A stretch of DNA of 64,000 bases from Moraxella haemolytica (GCF_030177935.1 NZ_CP089974.1:1364001-1428000); one strand, 5' to 3'; counted from the stretch's first letter, positions 19,514-28,630 are shown. Notes: a model not told the origin generated them from the sequence alone. Translations and numbers: made by a program.

Positions 19514-20182
19514 TTATTGATTGACAACCGATACTCCTTTTGGTGGAGTAAAGCTAAACTGATCAGCATTGATCTTTTTGTTTAGGCTGATATTAGAAAA
19601 GCGGATTTGCGTCTGCTGACCCATTGCATCAGCAATACTCATAAACACAGGTTTACCACCATTAAAACTGATATACATTTCACTAAACCCTGCGTTATTT
19701 GATTTTGGTGTTAGTTTAAAATAGTTCTTAGTGTTGTTTGGCTGAGAGATATTAAAACTGTCCGCAATCTTAGCGGTGTCGCCAGATAGTAATAATGCTG
19801 GCGTATCGCCCACTTGGTTGGCGACAGATTGTTTGATCGCCTGATTTAAATCCTTGTCATAAACCCACATGGTTAGATCATTGGCAACAATCAACTGATG
19901 TGCTGGCGACTTTGTCTCCCAGCGAAGCTGACTTGGGTGTTGTACCGCCATACTACCACTTGAAGTCATGGTTCTTTTACCCGCCTTTACCGTTTGGTTA
20001 AAATCAGCAGTCATAGACTTGGTGTTTGACAGCAGTTCGTTTAAATTTTGCACAGCTTGCATTTGACTGGCAGGTGCAGCGGTCGCAATGACAGGTAATA
20101 CAGCGGTCAAACTCATGACAATAACGCTACCAGCCAGACCAAGTTTTACACCCATCGCTTTAATGTTGCTAGAAGTTAGCAT
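19514..20182 (-). CDS. lolA: Outer-membrane lipoprotein carrier protein LolA
   Basis: Periplasmic chaperone that takes lipoproteins from LolCDE and carries them to the outer membrane. The 222-residue precursor has a signal peptide ending near VIATAAPA (about residue 36) and a LolA fold: NLNELLSNTKSMTADFNQTV, SGSMAVQHPSQLRWETKSP and, later, LTMWVYDKDLNQA. It has its own ribosome site (GGAG), and a terminator follows. Confidence 0.93.
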   Translation of the reverse strand: MLTSSNIKAMGVKLGLAGSVIVMSLTAVLPVIATAAPASQMQAVQNLNELLSNTKSMTADFNQTVKAGKRTMTSSGSMAVQHPSQLRWETKSPAHQLIVANDLTMWVYDKDLNQAIKQSVANQVGDTPALLLSGDTAKIADSFNISQPNNTKNYFKLTPKSNNAGFSEMYISFNGGKPVFMSIADAMGQQTQIRFSNISLNKKINADQFSFTPPKGVSVVNQ

Positions 20183-20556
20183 ATCAATACTCCAATGATT
20201 GATGACTGTTTTTGGTTGATTAAGATTGGGTAACCAATAGATTTGATTTCATCTTATCATGGTTCGATTTTTGCGATGGTTTAATCGTCTAAAATCAACC
20301 ACACAACCTTTTTTAGTTAATGGATAGATTTTGCCAGTTTTTTATATTACAATCTAGTAGAGATTTGCAACCATATACAAAAATTGTTGCTGACCGGCTA
20401 AAAATTGATGTAAGACACACCATGAAAATATGACAAAATTGGTAGGATTATCCTTGTCTTGCAACACCGCCAAAGAACGCCAATAACCATTTTATAACCT
20501 GCCACTTTGGGGTGCTGTACTGTTTTTGCTGTTTTTAAAAAGATACCATAAATATG
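20183..20556. other. lolA upstream region
   Basis: 374 bases between glmM and lolA without a gene. It must carry the lolA promoter; a GATAAGAT stretch on the minus strand about 75 bases before lolA is a weak -10 candidate. No clear terminator for glmM was found. Confidence 0.5.
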
Positions 20557-21918
20557 TTATGACATCTCTTTGATGATTTGGTCGGTGATGTCTTTTGCTA
20601 GCGTTTGGCACAGGTGTTCGTCTTGACATTCCACCATCACACGAATCACCGGTTCAGTACCTGACTTGCGAATCAGCAAGCGACCTTGATCCGCTAGAGT
20701 CTGTTCTGCCACATTAAACGCTTGCACCAAGTTTGGGTTGCTATAGGGATCTGCCATCTGTGTCAAGCGAACATTAATCAGCGTCTGAGGAAATGGTGTA
20801 TAACCTGCTGATAGCTCGCTTAGTCGTACGCCTTGCTCCACCATACACATGAGTACCTGCAAGCCTGCCACAATGGCATCGCCTGTGCGACTCTTATCCA
20901 AGCACAAGATATGACCTGACGGTTCACCACCGATACTAAGCCTATGCGTCTCTAGGGTCTGCATGACATAGCGATCGCCCACTTTGGCACGATGAAACTC
21001 TATACCACGCTCACGCATGGCAATCTCTAAGGCTACATTACTCATCAGCGTACCGACCACGCCTTTTGGCTTTAGATGATTAGCCAAGACATATAAAATC
21101 GCATCACCATCAACGATATCTCCTTGCTCATCCACCATGATGATGCGGTCTCCATCACCATCTAGGGCAATACCAACATCAGCACCATGCTTTAGGACGG
21201 CTGTTTGTAGGGAGTTTGGGTGTGTTGAACCACAGTTATCATTGATGTTGATGCCATCAGGGGTGTTATGAATGGCGATAACCTCTGCCCCCAGCTCACG
21301 CAATACACGAGGGGCGACGCTATACCCTGCACCATTGGCACAGTCTACGACAATTTTTAAAGGATTTAGGCTTAAATGATATGGAAAACTACCCTTGCAG
21401 TATTCAATATAACGACCCTTGGCATCGTCCACACGATAACTCTTACCAATATTATCCGCCTTGATACCTGTCAATCTTGATAATCCCACACTACCATCGC
21501 CAATGAGTACATCTAGCTCTTGGTTAATCATCTCTTGAAACTCATCAGAGATTTTTTTGCCTTCGTGCGAGAAAAATTTAATGCCATTATCATGATAGGG
21601 GTTGTGTGATGCTGAAATAACCACCCCCATGTCCGCATGAAAACTCTTAACTAGGTGTGCAATGGCAGGCGTTGGTAGCGGTCCTAACAAATGCACATCA
21701 ACACCAGCAGCATTAAAACCCGACTGAAGTGCCGCTTCGATCACATAGCCTGAGATACGGGTATCCTTACCAATAATGACGCTTGGACGGCGTCTACCCT
21801 CTCCTGCTTGCCTAACCAGCACACGACCTGCCCCAAAACCTAACCGAAGCACAAAATCAGGGGTAATCGGAAACATTCCAAACTCACCACGAATACCATC
21901 AGTACCAAAATAGCTCAC
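20557..21918 (-). CDS. glmM: Phosphoglucosamine mutase
   Basis: Converts glucosamine-6-phosphate to glucosamine-1-phosphate on the way to UDP-GlcNAc for peptidoglycan and lipopolysaccharide. The 453-residue sequence has the N-terminal [12 protein letters not shown], the phosphoserine loop [14 protein letters not shown] with the catalytic serine at about 104, the metal loop ALDGDGDRI, the sugar-binding GGEPSGHIL and the phosphate-binding C-terminus [15 protein letters not shown]. All key elements are intact. It is a single gene with its own start region upstream. Confidence 0.97.
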   Translation of the reverse strand: MSYFGTDGIRGEFGMFPITPDFVLRLGFGAGRVLVRQAGEGRRRPSVIIGKDTRISGYVIEAALQSGFNAAGVDVHLLGPLPTPAIAHLVKSFHADMGVVISASHNPYHDNGIKFFSHEGKKISDEFQEMINQELDVLIGDGSVGLSRLTGIKADNIGKSYRVDDAKGRYIEYCKGSFPYHLSLNPLKIVVDCANGAGYSVAPRVLRELGAEVIAIHNTPDGININDNCGSTHPNSLQTAVLKHGADVGIALDGDGDRIIMVDEQGDIVDGDAILYVLANHLKPKGVVGTLMSNVALEIAMRERGIEFHRAKVGDRYVMQTLETHRLSIGGEPSGHILCLDKSRTGDAIVAGLQVLMCMVEQGVRLSELSAGYTPFPQTLINVRLTQMADPYSNPNLVQAFNVAEQTLADQGRLLIRKSGTEPVIRVMVECQDEHLCQTLAKDITDQIIKEMS

Positions 21919-22194
21919 ATTCCACCTCTGCTGTATTTTTATTTAATCATTCAATCTTATAAATAATAAAATATCATCACCATTATAGCATATCTTTTTA
22001 ACCAAAATAGCAACCCATCATTAATGTTGTGTTGCCAAATATTATGATAGATCATCTCATCAAATCATTTTTTGCAATTATTGAACGACTAAACAATTGT
22101 TTACTTGCTCATTTTTCATTTACAATAGATAATTTAAGTAGATGGTTTTATCGCTAGCTACCCCTAACCACTATTTTTAGATACCCCACACCTT

Positions 22195-22929
22195 ATGAAT
22201 CATCACATACAGGTCAACCTGCCTAAGAACCGCTCTTTTGCCCTGCTTTATGCAATGGGCAGTACACTACTACTCACTGTGGCGTTATTCATCTGCCAGA
22301 CAGGTTTTTTGTGGGGATTTGGGCATTTTGCAGGCTTGGATGTGCTAAACGCCAGCCATCATGGTGTTTTGGTCAGCATGGCGACCATCTCCACCTGTAT
22401 CACAATGAGTCTTTTATGCGTCGGACTGGCTTTTTGGCGTGATGGTCAGCGTATGTGGCAGATACTAGGTGTGCGTCCATTTTATTGGCGTTCTTTGGCG
22501 GTATGCCTTTGGTGGCTTTTGCTGTTTTTGGTACTAAGTGAGCTTATTATCCATGTACTTGGGCGAACGCCGATGGCATTCATGGATAGACTGATGAGCA
22601 CCGCCCATCTACCGCTACTCGTGGTAGCAATGACAGTTGTTGCCCCCATCTATGAAGAGCTGATGTTTCGTGGCGTGTTGTTTGATGCGTGGCGACAGGT
22701 CTTTGGGGTGTACAGCGAAAAAATCTCTATCCTTTGTGCTAGCATCATAAACAGCGTACTATTTGCTAGCATTCATTTACAATACACTCTCTTTGAGATG
22801 GGAATCATCTTTGGGCTTTCGCTCATCTTTTGCTATACTCGAGTGTATTGTCGCTCTATCATCGCTCCTATATTGCTACATATTTTTAATAATGGCTTGG
22901 CGATGGTGATGTATTTGTTGTATACATAA
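22195..22929 (+). CDS. CPBP-family intramembrane glutamic endopeptidase
   Basis: Membrane protein of 244 residues with about six to eight helices and the CPBP (CAAX protease and bacteriocin-processing) motifs: EELMFRG with E154, E155 and R159, then FASIHLQY with H194, and near the end LLHIFNNGLA. These residues form the active site in the Rce1-type fold. In bacteria such proteins process peptides or give immunity to bacteriocins; the substrate here is unknown. It is transcribed divergently from glmM, with no partner gene. Confidence 0.85.
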   Translation: MNHHIQVNLPKNRSFALLYAMGSTLLLTVALFICQTGFLWGFGHFAGLDVLNASHHGVLVSMATISTCITMSLLCVGLAFWRDGQRMWQILGVRPFYWRSLAVCLWWLLLFLVLSELIIHVLGRTPMAFMDRLMSTAHLPLLVVAMTVVAPIYEELMFRGVLFDAWRQVFGVYSEKISILCASIINSVLFASIHLQYTLFEMGIIFGLSLIFCYTRVYCRSIIAPILLHIFNNGLAMVMYLLYT

Positions 22930-23008
22930 GCAACAACTCAGCTGGCATGATATACATCTAATACCGATGGAAAATATTCTTTTCACTCTCCCATTGCTTG
23001 AATAACAA

Positions 23009-23983
23009 TCACTTTTGGTCATTCATTATCAAGACTTCATCAGCCGCTCGCCTAATGTTATCAATACTCAGCGTGCGTTTACCACTTAGCTCTTGCCGCC
23101 ATTTTCTTGCTCCTGATAGACCCTGAAACAACCCCAAATAGTGCCGTGCTAGCGTTGCCAAATTCGCCCCTTCGCCAGCTCGCCTTTCTAAATAAGGACA
23201 CAGAGCATCCAAAACCTGACCACGAGTCGGTATCGCCCTGCCAAACAGAGTATTACACTCACCCATCAGCATTGGATTATGATAAAAAGCACGCCCAATC
23301 ATCACGCCATCAACATGGTTTAGGTGCGTCTTGATGGCATCAATGTCGTTAATACCGCCGTTAATCTCAATAAATAACTCTGGAAAATCTGCTTTTAGCC
23401 GATATACATCATCATAGCGAAGCGGTGGAATTTCACGGTTTTCTTTGGGGGATAATCCGTTTAACCACGCAATGCGAGCATGAACGATAAAATGCCTACA
23501 CCCTGCATTCATTACCTGCTCCACAAAATCACGCATGAACTCATAGCTATCAAAAGTATCAATACCGATGCGGTGTTTGACCGTTATAGGCTTACTGGTA
23601 GCATCTTTCATCGCACGCACCATATCAGCCACCAAGCTAGGCTCTGCCATAAGACAAGCACCAATTTTATTGTGCTGAACACGGTCAGACGGACAGCCAA
23701 CATTCACATTAAACTCATCATAACCCATATCATCAGCAATCTGTACACAGCGTGCCATCTCAGATGGGTCTGAACCACCAAGCTGTAAGACGATGGGGTG
23801 CTCTATGTCATCATGTCGTAAAATATAATCAGCATCGCCCTTTAAGATGGCACTGGTGCTAATCATCTCAGTGTATAGATGGATATCAGGGTTAAATAGG
23901 CGTGCAAAATAACGAAAATCCGCTGTCGTCCAGTCAATCATCGGTGCAACAGATATTCTTTTATTTTCTTTAAAATCAATCAT
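23009..23983 (-). CDS. dusA: tRNA-dihydrouridine synthase A, with prophage-supplied 5' end
   Basis: Flavoenzyme that reduces uridine 20/20a in tRNA D-loops. The 324-residue product has the DusA start RISVAPMIDWTTADFRYFAR, the catalytic cysteine at about 97 in NVNVGCPSDRVQ, KHRIGID, and the FMN-phosphate loop GVMIGRAFYHNP. The first residues (MIDFKE) and everything upstream come from the prophage: the att repeat covers the codons for NKRISVAPMID, and the old start region now lies at 60624-60674. The enzyme is therefore kept intact but is driven by phage DNA. Confidence 0.96.
   Translation of the reverse strand: MIDFKENKRISVAPMIDWTTADFRYFARLFNPDIHLYTEMISTSAILKGDADYILRHDDIEHPIVLQLGGSDPSEMARCVQIADDMGYDEFNVNVGCPSDRVQHNKIGACLMAEPSLVADMVRAMKDATSKPITVKHRIGIDTFDSYEFMRDFVEQVMNAGCRHFIVHARIAWLNGLSPKENREIPPLRYDDVYRLKADFPELFIEINGGINDIDAIKTHLNHVDGVMIGRAFYHNPMLMGECNTLFGRAIPTRGQVLDALCPYLERRAGEGANLATLARHYLGLFQGLSGARKWRQELSGKRTLSIDNIRRAADEVLIMNDQK
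23934..23965. repeat. attL core (32-bp direct repeat with attR)
   Basis: Starts TCAATCATCGG and ends TTCTTTTATT; identical to 60640-60671. It lies inside the dusA coding sequence and encodes residues KRISVAPMID plus one flanking codon on the minus strand. The flanks differ on both sides, which defines the length. Confidence 0.95.
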
Positions 23984-24028
23984 TTATATAAAATCTCTTT
24001 AATTTCAAATATTTGTATTAAAAATTTG

Positions 24029-24068
24029 ACTTGTTTTAACTTGTTGTTACTTGTTCATACTTGCGTTT
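24029..24068. repeat. Four tandem 10-bp repeats near attL
   Basis: ACTTGTTTTA, ACTTGTTGTT, ACTTGTTCAT and ACTTGCGTTT follow each other exactly, about 65 bases from the att core. One repeat per helical turn puts all copies on the same face of the DNA, as for arm-type integrase or excisionase sites. No protein is proven to bind. Confidence 0.6.
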
Positions 24069-24095
24069 ATTTGTGATTGTATTGTACCATATTTG

Positions 24096-24123
24096 CACCA
24101 TTTTTTATGTACTTAAAATGGTG
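24096..24123. repeat. 9-bp inverted repeat in the integrase promoter region
   Basis: CACCATTTT at 24096-24104 and AAAATGGTG at 24115-24123. It ends 23 bases before the integrase start and could be an operator or an integrase arm site. A related TTACACCATTT also occurs near attR (about 60573-60583), which supports a recombination role. Confidence 0.5.
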
Positions 24124-24146
24124 TAATTTTATCAAGTGGAAAGAAT

Positions 24147-25295
24147 ATGGGTACAATATCAGAACGCCAAACAACATCAGGCACAACTCGCTATCGTGCA
24201 GTGATACGCATCAACAAGGGTGGCATTAAGTATAGCGAAAGTCGCACATTTAGCAAGCGAAATTTGGCAGAAAGCTGGCTAAAAAAGCGAGAAGCCCAGA
24301 TCGAACTCAATCCCGATGTTATCCACCAGAGCGATAAAAAAGACGACATGCGTTTTTCAGATGCCATCAGTCTCTACTTGGAGCAGGCAGGGGCGGACTT
24401 TGGGCGTTCACACAAGATGGGACTGCTATTTGTCGCCAAACTTGCCATTGGTGCCAAGTACATTACCAAGCTGACCAATGCAGACTTTGCTAATTTTGCT
24501 GAGTTTCGCTTGCAGACGGTCAAGCCGCAAACGCTCACAGGCGACATGATTGCCATTCGTGCCGTACTAAGATACGCCAAGATGGTCTGGGGTATGGATG
24601 TCAATCTATCAGGCTTTGAAGAAGTGATGCTTGGGCTGCGTTATGCCAGAAAAGTCAAAGGGTCGGACAAACGCTCAAGACTGCCCAGCAATGATGAGTT
24701 ACAACTCTTGACGAACCACTTTTATGAGGTGTGGCAGCGAGGTATTCAGGTTTACCCCATGCACCTCATTATGTGGTTTGCGATATACACCTCACGGCGT
24801 GAAGGGGAAATTGTCAATCTATTGCAAGATGACCTGACCGAGACCGAAGACGGCTACTGGTGGCTAGTACGAGACATGAAAAACCCCAAAGGATCAAAAG
24901 GCAATCACATCGAAGTCAAAATCCCAGAAAAAACCTTGCCCGTCATCACCGCTTTTAAGGAAACAGCGGTCAGAAAACGCATGCAAAAATCACCCTACTA
25001 CGACGACGAAAAACTTATCCCGTTAGACGGCAAGACCATCTCAAAATCTTTTACCGATGCTTGCAGAATACTTGGTATTGATGACTTAAAATTCCACGAT
25101 TTGCGCCATGAAGCCGCCACTCGCCTTGCCGAGCAGGGTCTCACCATTCCCCAGCTTCAACAAGTGACAGGACACCGTAGCTGGAGTAGCTTGCAGCGTT
25201 ACACCAACTTAAAGCGGCGCCCCACCGTGCTTGATTTTGAAGATGCCATCAAGCGGGCAAAACAAAACCGCGAGCATGGTCGTGGTTCGTTCTGA
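24147..25295 (+). CDS. int: Tyrosine-type integrase
   Basis: Site-specific recombinase of 382 residues that would integrate and excise this element at dusA. It has an N-terminal arm-binding domain, a core-binding domain (about 65-165) and a catalytic domain with R218 in SRREGEI, H317 and R320 in FHDLRHEAATRL, H343 in VTGHRSW and Y352 in RYTNLKR. All five catalytic positions are present. It sits next to attL and points into the prophage. Confidence 0.95.
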   Translation: MGTISERQTTSGTTRYRAVIRINKGGIKYSESRTFSKRNLAESWLKKREAQIELNPDVIHQSDKKDDMRFSDAISLYLEQAGADFGRSHKMGLLFVAKLAIGAKYITKLTNADFANFAEFRLQTVKPQTLTGDMIAIRAVLRYAKMVWGMDVNLSGFEEVMLGLRYARKVKGSDKRSRLPSNDELQLLTNHFYEVWQRGIQVYPMHLIMWFAIYTSRREGEIVNLLQDDLTETEDGYWWLVRDMKNPKGSKGNHIEVKIPEKTLPVITAFKETAVRKRMQKSPYYDDEKLIPLDGKTISKSFTDACRILGIDDLKFHDLRHEAATRLAEQGLTIPQLQQVTGHRSWSSLQRYTNLKRRPTVLDFEDAIKRAKQNREHGRGSF

Positions 25296-25305
25296 TACTT
25301 TGGGG

Positions 25306-25572
25306 TTAGGCGTGCATAGCTTTATGGTCTAAGGTTGCTTCATTTTTAATGGCATCAATCCAGCCAGCCAGGCTCTCAATCGGTACAAGATATTTTGGGC
25401 GTTTGTCCGAGCCGGTATTGATACAAGCAAAATTAAGCTGTTGATTTTTTGCCTTGCGGTGCAGCTCGGTCTTGCTGATGTCGCTTAGATAGTCATTAGC
25501 GACATTCTCCAGCGGTATCAGAGCTTTAAAGCCGTATTGCATGGCAAGCATTTGCATGGTAGTCATATTCAT
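25306..25572 (-). CDS. PrtN-like pyocin-activator family protein
   Basis: An 88-residue protein that resembles PrtN, the activator of pyocin genes in Pseudomonas aeruginosa: LAMQYGFKALIPLENVANDY near the start, a helix with SDISKTELHRKA, and YLVPIESLAGWIDAI near the end. Members found in prophages are thought to act as transcription activators during induction. Its stop faces the integrase stop 10 bases away, and it overlaps the Nmad5 gene by four bases, so it is the last gene of a minus-strand operon. Confidence 0.7.
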   Translation of the reverse strand: MNMTTMQMLAMQYGFKALIPLENVANDYLSDISKTELHRKAKNQQLNFACINTGSDKRPKYLVPIESLAGWIDAIKNEATLDHKAMHA

Positions 25573-26147
25573 AAATTATTCTCCACAGGCAGCCCAAACG
25601 CTACATTAATATTCACGATATTTTGTGGCACTAGCGGATAATTTGGCTTATCTTGGTTTTCAAACTTACCCAGTAATGATTGGGATTCTGGCCACATTTT
25701 CCACAACTGTTTGAATGTATTGATACCAGACAGCACCGCCTCCGCATCTGTTCTAGCTTGTTTCATTTTGCTAAATTCGTCATCATAAGCTTGTTTGGCT
25801 GCCAGATATTTTTTGATAATCTCATCATCTTCGGTCAATCCGTGAAAATTCTTTCCGATGACTGACCCGAACGCTAGACACACATGATAATCAGGCAATT
25901 CGACACGCAGCATAAAACGACTATTACGAGATTTGATATCGTCCAGCCTAAGCTCTCTTGTACGATTAAAAAGTAGCTCGGGCAATTTTTTAATATCATC
26001 AAGGTATTTGCCAAATATCTTAAGATAAATTTCATGCCCAGCCTGCTTTAGTGCTTGTTCTTTGGCTTGGATATTTTCGGCAAATTTACCGTTTTTGATA
26101 AGTTCATCGAGCATTAGCTCTCTGGTGTATTTGGTGATTCTAGTCAT
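25569..26147 (-). CDS. Nmad5-family putative nucleotide-modification protein
   Basis: A 192-residue phage protein that fits the Nmad5 family (nucleotide modification associated domain 5): start MTRITKYTRELMLDELIK, a helical N-terminal half, a middle beta region (FMLRVELPDYHVCLAFGSV), and the closing pattern INTFKQLWKMWPE followed later by AFGLPVEN. The family was defined by genome context with DNA-modification genes; its chemistry is unproven. The prophage has a DNA methyltransferase elsewhere (58866-59540), but no adjacent partner. Start overlaps the stop of the small gene upstream (TAATG). Confidence 0.65.
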   Translation of the reverse strand: MTRITKYTRELMLDELIKNGKFAENIQAKEQALKQAGHEIYLKIFGKYLDDIKKLPELLFNRTRELRLDDIKSRNSRFMLRVELPDYHVCLAFGSVIGKNFHGLTEDDEIIKKYLAAKQAYDDEFSKMKQARTDAEAVLSGINTFKQLWKMWPESQSLLGKFENQDKPNYPLVPQNIVNINVAFGLPVENNL

Positions 26148-26320
26148 TAGTAGTTCTCCTCTTTATTATCCGCCAATGCACGATATTCAGCGATTTTGGC
26201 TCGCTCGCCTTCATGGGCTCTATCCCATGCGGCAAGCGACATTGAGACACAGCCTTTGAGTGCAAGCACGGACATGATGATGACCAGTGCAGATAGGCAG
26301 GTTTGTTTAATGGTTGGCAT
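26147..26320 (-). CDS. Small predicted lipoprotein of the prophage (57 residues)
   Basis: Reads MPTIKQTCLSALVIIMSVLA and then LKGC, a lipobox-like end of a signal peptide with the modified cysteine at 24, followed by a short helix rich in Ala, Glu and Arg (AAWDRAHEGERAKIAEYRAL). GGAG stands nine bases before the ATG, and the stop overlaps the next start (TAATG), which supports expression in an operon with the Nmad5 and PrtN-like genes. No known family. Confidence 0.65.
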   Translation of the reverse strand: MPTIKQTCLSALVIIMSVLALKGCVSMSLAAWDRAHEGERAKIAEYRALADNKEENY

Positions 26321-26431
26321 GATTGGTTACTCCATCGTTGGTTGATGGTGTAATAGTAACTTTACTTTCCTTTTTTGTCAAGAAAAAAGTAAATAAAATT
26401 TCTTTTTTTGTAAAAAATTACCAGCGGGATA

Positions 26432-26458
26432 AAAAACCACCCATATAGGGTGGTTTTT
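26432..26458 (-). terminator. Terminator of the nuclease/Cys-rich gene pair
   Basis: Perfect 11-bp stem AAAAACCACCC / GGGTGGTTTTT with a 5-base loop, ending in a T-run on the minus strand. It lies 20 bases after the small secreted protein gene. Confidence 0.85.
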
Positions 26459-26477
26459 AGTTAGTCGGTCAAACTTT

Positions 26478-26660
26478 TTATTTTTTTGTGCAGACTTTTT
26501 TGGATTTGCTGATGGTGCCGTCTTTGCACATGAATTTACCGCTGGAGGTACATGAAGCAATACCGCCTTTCTTGCCACTACAAGGCTTATTGCCTTTGGC
26601 GTAAGCCATTGGGCTTGTCAAGAGTGCGCTCACAGTAAGCAATGTGATTAATTTTTTCAT
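26478..26660 (-). CDS. Small secreted cysteine-rich protein (60 residues)
   Basis: The start at 26660 has AAGGA upstream; an ATG 12 codons earlier lies inside the nuclease gene and is less likely. A signal peptide (MKKLITLLTVSALLTSPMAYA) is followed by a basic mature part of about 39 residues with four cysteines (KPCSGKKGGIASCT, FMCKDG, KKVCTK), which could form two disulfides. It follows the secreted nuclease gene by 26 bases and shares its terminator. The function is unknown; toxin, inhibitor or surface-active roles are all open. Confidence 0.7.
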   Translation of the reverse strand: MKKLITLLTVSALLTSPMAYAKGNKPCSGKKGGIASCTSSGKFMCKDGTISKSKKVCTKK

Positions 26661-26686
26661 AACTTCATCCTTTTGAAAAATTAAGA

Positions 26687-27583
26687 TTATCGGCATAAAG
26701 ATTCACATGGCGTGCCGTCGCCATCTTTGTCCAGCTTAGACAATCCGCAAGTATTGAAATAATATTTCGCTTCTGAACAGCTTGACATCTGACCGCAGGT
26801 CTTTTTTACGGCACACCTGCCAGCGCCATTGTTCGGTTGTTTAACGACCTGATTAGACTTCGTAGCGGTCTTTTTCGGAGCAGGGCTTTGTTTTGAGGTG
26901 GCGGTGGTATTACTGGTTGTCTTGACAGAGCTACGCCACACACTCGGATAGACTGGGTTTGGGTGTGCCCACAGACCCACACCAGATGAGCGTGCAGCGC
27001 TTTCGAGGCTGGTATATTCGTAGTCGGTTAGGTACTCTTGATAAGCCCACGCCATGCCGTCACGCAACATCAGCTTATTGATATTCTGCTCATCAGACAA
27101 ACGATACACTTCTGCCAAAGTTCGGTTGTATTTATCCGTGCCTGACACGCTCAGACCCACACGCTGACCATAGATATAATCAGATAGCGTCTGCTTGGCA
27201 ACTTTACCATAGTCTTGACCGCTCTCTGGTGCATCTATCTGATTCATGCGCACCTTGATTTGAGTATTGGAGTCATCAAGGCAGGTGAAAGTGTCGCCAT
27301 CAGATACACTCACCACCTTACACTCAATATCCCAAATATTAAAAATTGGCGCTTGTACGATTGGCGGTGGCAAAACTTCAATTATCGGTGCTGGTGACAC
27401 TATGACAGGCTCTGTGACCACCGCAGGTTCTGCTGTTTCGGTTTTTGATGACTTATTAGTAATCTTAGAGATAGCACCCGTTGCCACATCTTTGGCATTT
27501 TTGACATAATCTCGCCAGTCCGCCGCCGACACTGACCCCACTGTCATTGCGCCCAATGTCGCAACCAATACCAGTTTTTTCAT
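26687..27583 (-). CDS. Secreted thermonuclease-family protein with Excalibur domain
   Basis: 298 residues: signal peptide (to about 21), a Pro-rich spacer (about 50-80), a staphylococcal-nuclease-like domain (about 86-207) and a C-terminal Excalibur calcium-binding motif DKDGDGTPCESLC (285-297) with extra Cys pairs. The nuclease core shows DGDTF at 95-99, VRMNQIDAPES at 111-121 and KYNRTLAEVY at 151-160, which covers the Asp, Arg and Glu positions of the active site. It is predicted to act outside the cytoplasm. In a prophage it is probably a lysogenic-conversion gene; it might degrade extracellular DNA. Confidence 0.88.
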   Translation of the reverse strand: MKKLVLVATLGAMTVGSVSAADWRDYVKNAKDVATGAISKITNKSSKTETAEPAVVTEPVIVSPAPIIEVLPPPIVQAPIFNIWDIECKVVSVSDGDTFTCLDDSNTQIKVRMNQIDAPESGQDYGKVAKQTLSDYIYGQRVGLSVSGTDKYNRTLAEVYRLSDEQNINKLMLRDGMAWAYQEYLTDYEYTSLESAARSSGVGLWAHPNPVYPSVWRSSVKTTSNTTATSKQSPAPKKTATKSNQVVKQPNNGAGRCAVKKTCGQMSSCSEAKYYFNTCGLSKLDKDGDGTPCESLCR

Positions 27584-27604
27584 CTTTTTATTCCTTATTC
27601 ATGT

Positions 27605-28348
27605 CTAAAACGCCGTCCACTTACCCACAACCTTGCCAACCAGCTCCCACTCACTTTTTGGTATCATTTTTTGTTCGTGCCAATCAGGATTGAGCGGTTT
27701 TAGGTACATGTCTTCGGCGGTCTCGCCAATGATAAGCTGCTTGAAAGTCGCCTCGTGATTATCGCCTTCACGCACCACGACCAGATCGCCATTCTTTAAC
27801 TCCCAAAAGCCGTAGTTTGGATCAACATAAATAAAATCCCCTGGCTCAAACTTAGGCATCATCGACACCCCACGCACTTTAAGGGCAAAGCCATTTTCAG
27901 GGAAATTAAATGGGCGTGGCAGATAATCAAACGCATCATACGCAATCACCGCATTAGCCTCAGCCCATGAACCCGCTGCCACCCATTCAATCACAGGCAC
28001 GGGATTATTGATGGACAGTGCATTACTTGGCTCAAGCCCTTCGGAGTGTGCAACTTTTCGGTTTTCGATCGCTGCAATTTTATCTTTTAGCTCTTTGATA
28101 ATATCAATGTCAAGCTTTTGGCGGATAGGCTCAACGAGCTTGGTGTTTTGTCCACCAGTTGCCAGCCAGTCAAAAGACACACCAAAAAACTTTGCCAATG
28201 CTTGTACATGTTCAACCTTTGGCATATTTTCGCCATCTTCCCAGTTTTTGATGGCGGTTTTTGATACGCCAATTTTAGCCCCTAGTGCGTCTCTAGCCAG
28301 CTTTTTTTCTTTTCTAAGTTTGTATAAACGCTCTGAAAAAGTACTCAT
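27605..28348 (-). CDS. CI-like repressor (HTH + S24 peptidase)
   Basis: Lysogeny repressor of 247 residues. An XRE-type helix-turn-helix covers about residues 5-62 (LGAKIGVSKTAIKNWEDGE). The C-terminal LexA/CI-type peptidase has a likely Ala-Gly cleavage site at 125-126 (VAAGSW), the serine at 162 (VRGVSMMPKF) and the lysine at 203 (EATFKQLI), so RecA-stimulated self-cleavage on DNA damage is expected. The ATG at 28348 is chosen because AGGTGG stands just upstream; a GTG three codons earlier overlaps that site. Divergent from the Cro-like gene. Confidence 0.9.
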   Translation of the reverse strand: MSTFSERLYKLRKEKKLARDALGAKIGVSKTAIKNWEDGENMPKVEHVQALAKFFGVSFDWLATGGQNTKLVEPIRQKLDIDIIKELKDKIAAIENRKVAHSEGLEPSNALSINNPVPVIEWVAAGSWAEANAVIAYDAFDYLPRPFNFPENGFALKVRGVSMMPKFEPGDFIYVDPNYGFWELKNGDLVVVREGDNHEATFKQLIIGETAEDMYLKPLNPDWHEQKMIPKSEWELVGKVVGKWTAF

Positions 28349-28456
28349 AGTTACCACCTTTTGAACTAATTTACTATCTTACCACTTGATTAGGAAAGTT
28401 TTGTATGCAATAATAGGTAATATTTTTTACTTTTTTAGCCAAAAAAGGAAACTTAA
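28349..28456. promoter_or_regulatory. Lysogeny switch region between repressor and Cro-like gene
   Basis: 108 AT-rich bases that must hold the divergent early promoters and the operators. Related sequences AGGAAAGTTTT (28392-28402) and AGGAAACTTAA (28446-28456) are possible half-sites, and GTAATATTTTTTAC (28427-28440) is nearly palindromic. No promoter matched consensus well enough to place. Confidence 0.5.
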
Positions 28457-28630
28457 ATGACCAAAAAAGAAGCTCTCAAAGTCGCCAAAGGCTCTGTCAA
28501 TGAACTTGGTCGCCTACTCGGTATTAGCCATGCTGCCGTTTCGCAATGGAATGATGACAAAATTCCAGAACTTCGAGCGTACCAAATCCGCGAAATCATG
28601 GCTCGTCAGCAAGCACAGGCTCGACCATGA
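28457..28630 (+). CDS. Cro/YdaS-like antirepressor-type HTH protein (57 residues)
   Basis: Small DNA-binding protein. The body reads as one helix-turn-helix: KVAKGSVNELGRLLGISHAA followed by VSQWNDDKIPELRAYQIREI. The layout matches the Cro/YdaS group of lambdoid phages. AAGGAA lies upstream. It is the first gene of the rightward early operon and is divergent from the S24 repressor, the usual place for Cro. Its stop overlaps the next start (ATGA). Confidence 0.8.
   Translation: MTKKEALKVAKGSVNELGRLLGISHAAVSQWNDDKIPELRAYQIREIMARQQAQARP

Noticed and set aside
23934-23983. tRNA gene as attachment site
   Set aside because: No tRNA-like fold; the duplicated core is within dusA coding sequence.
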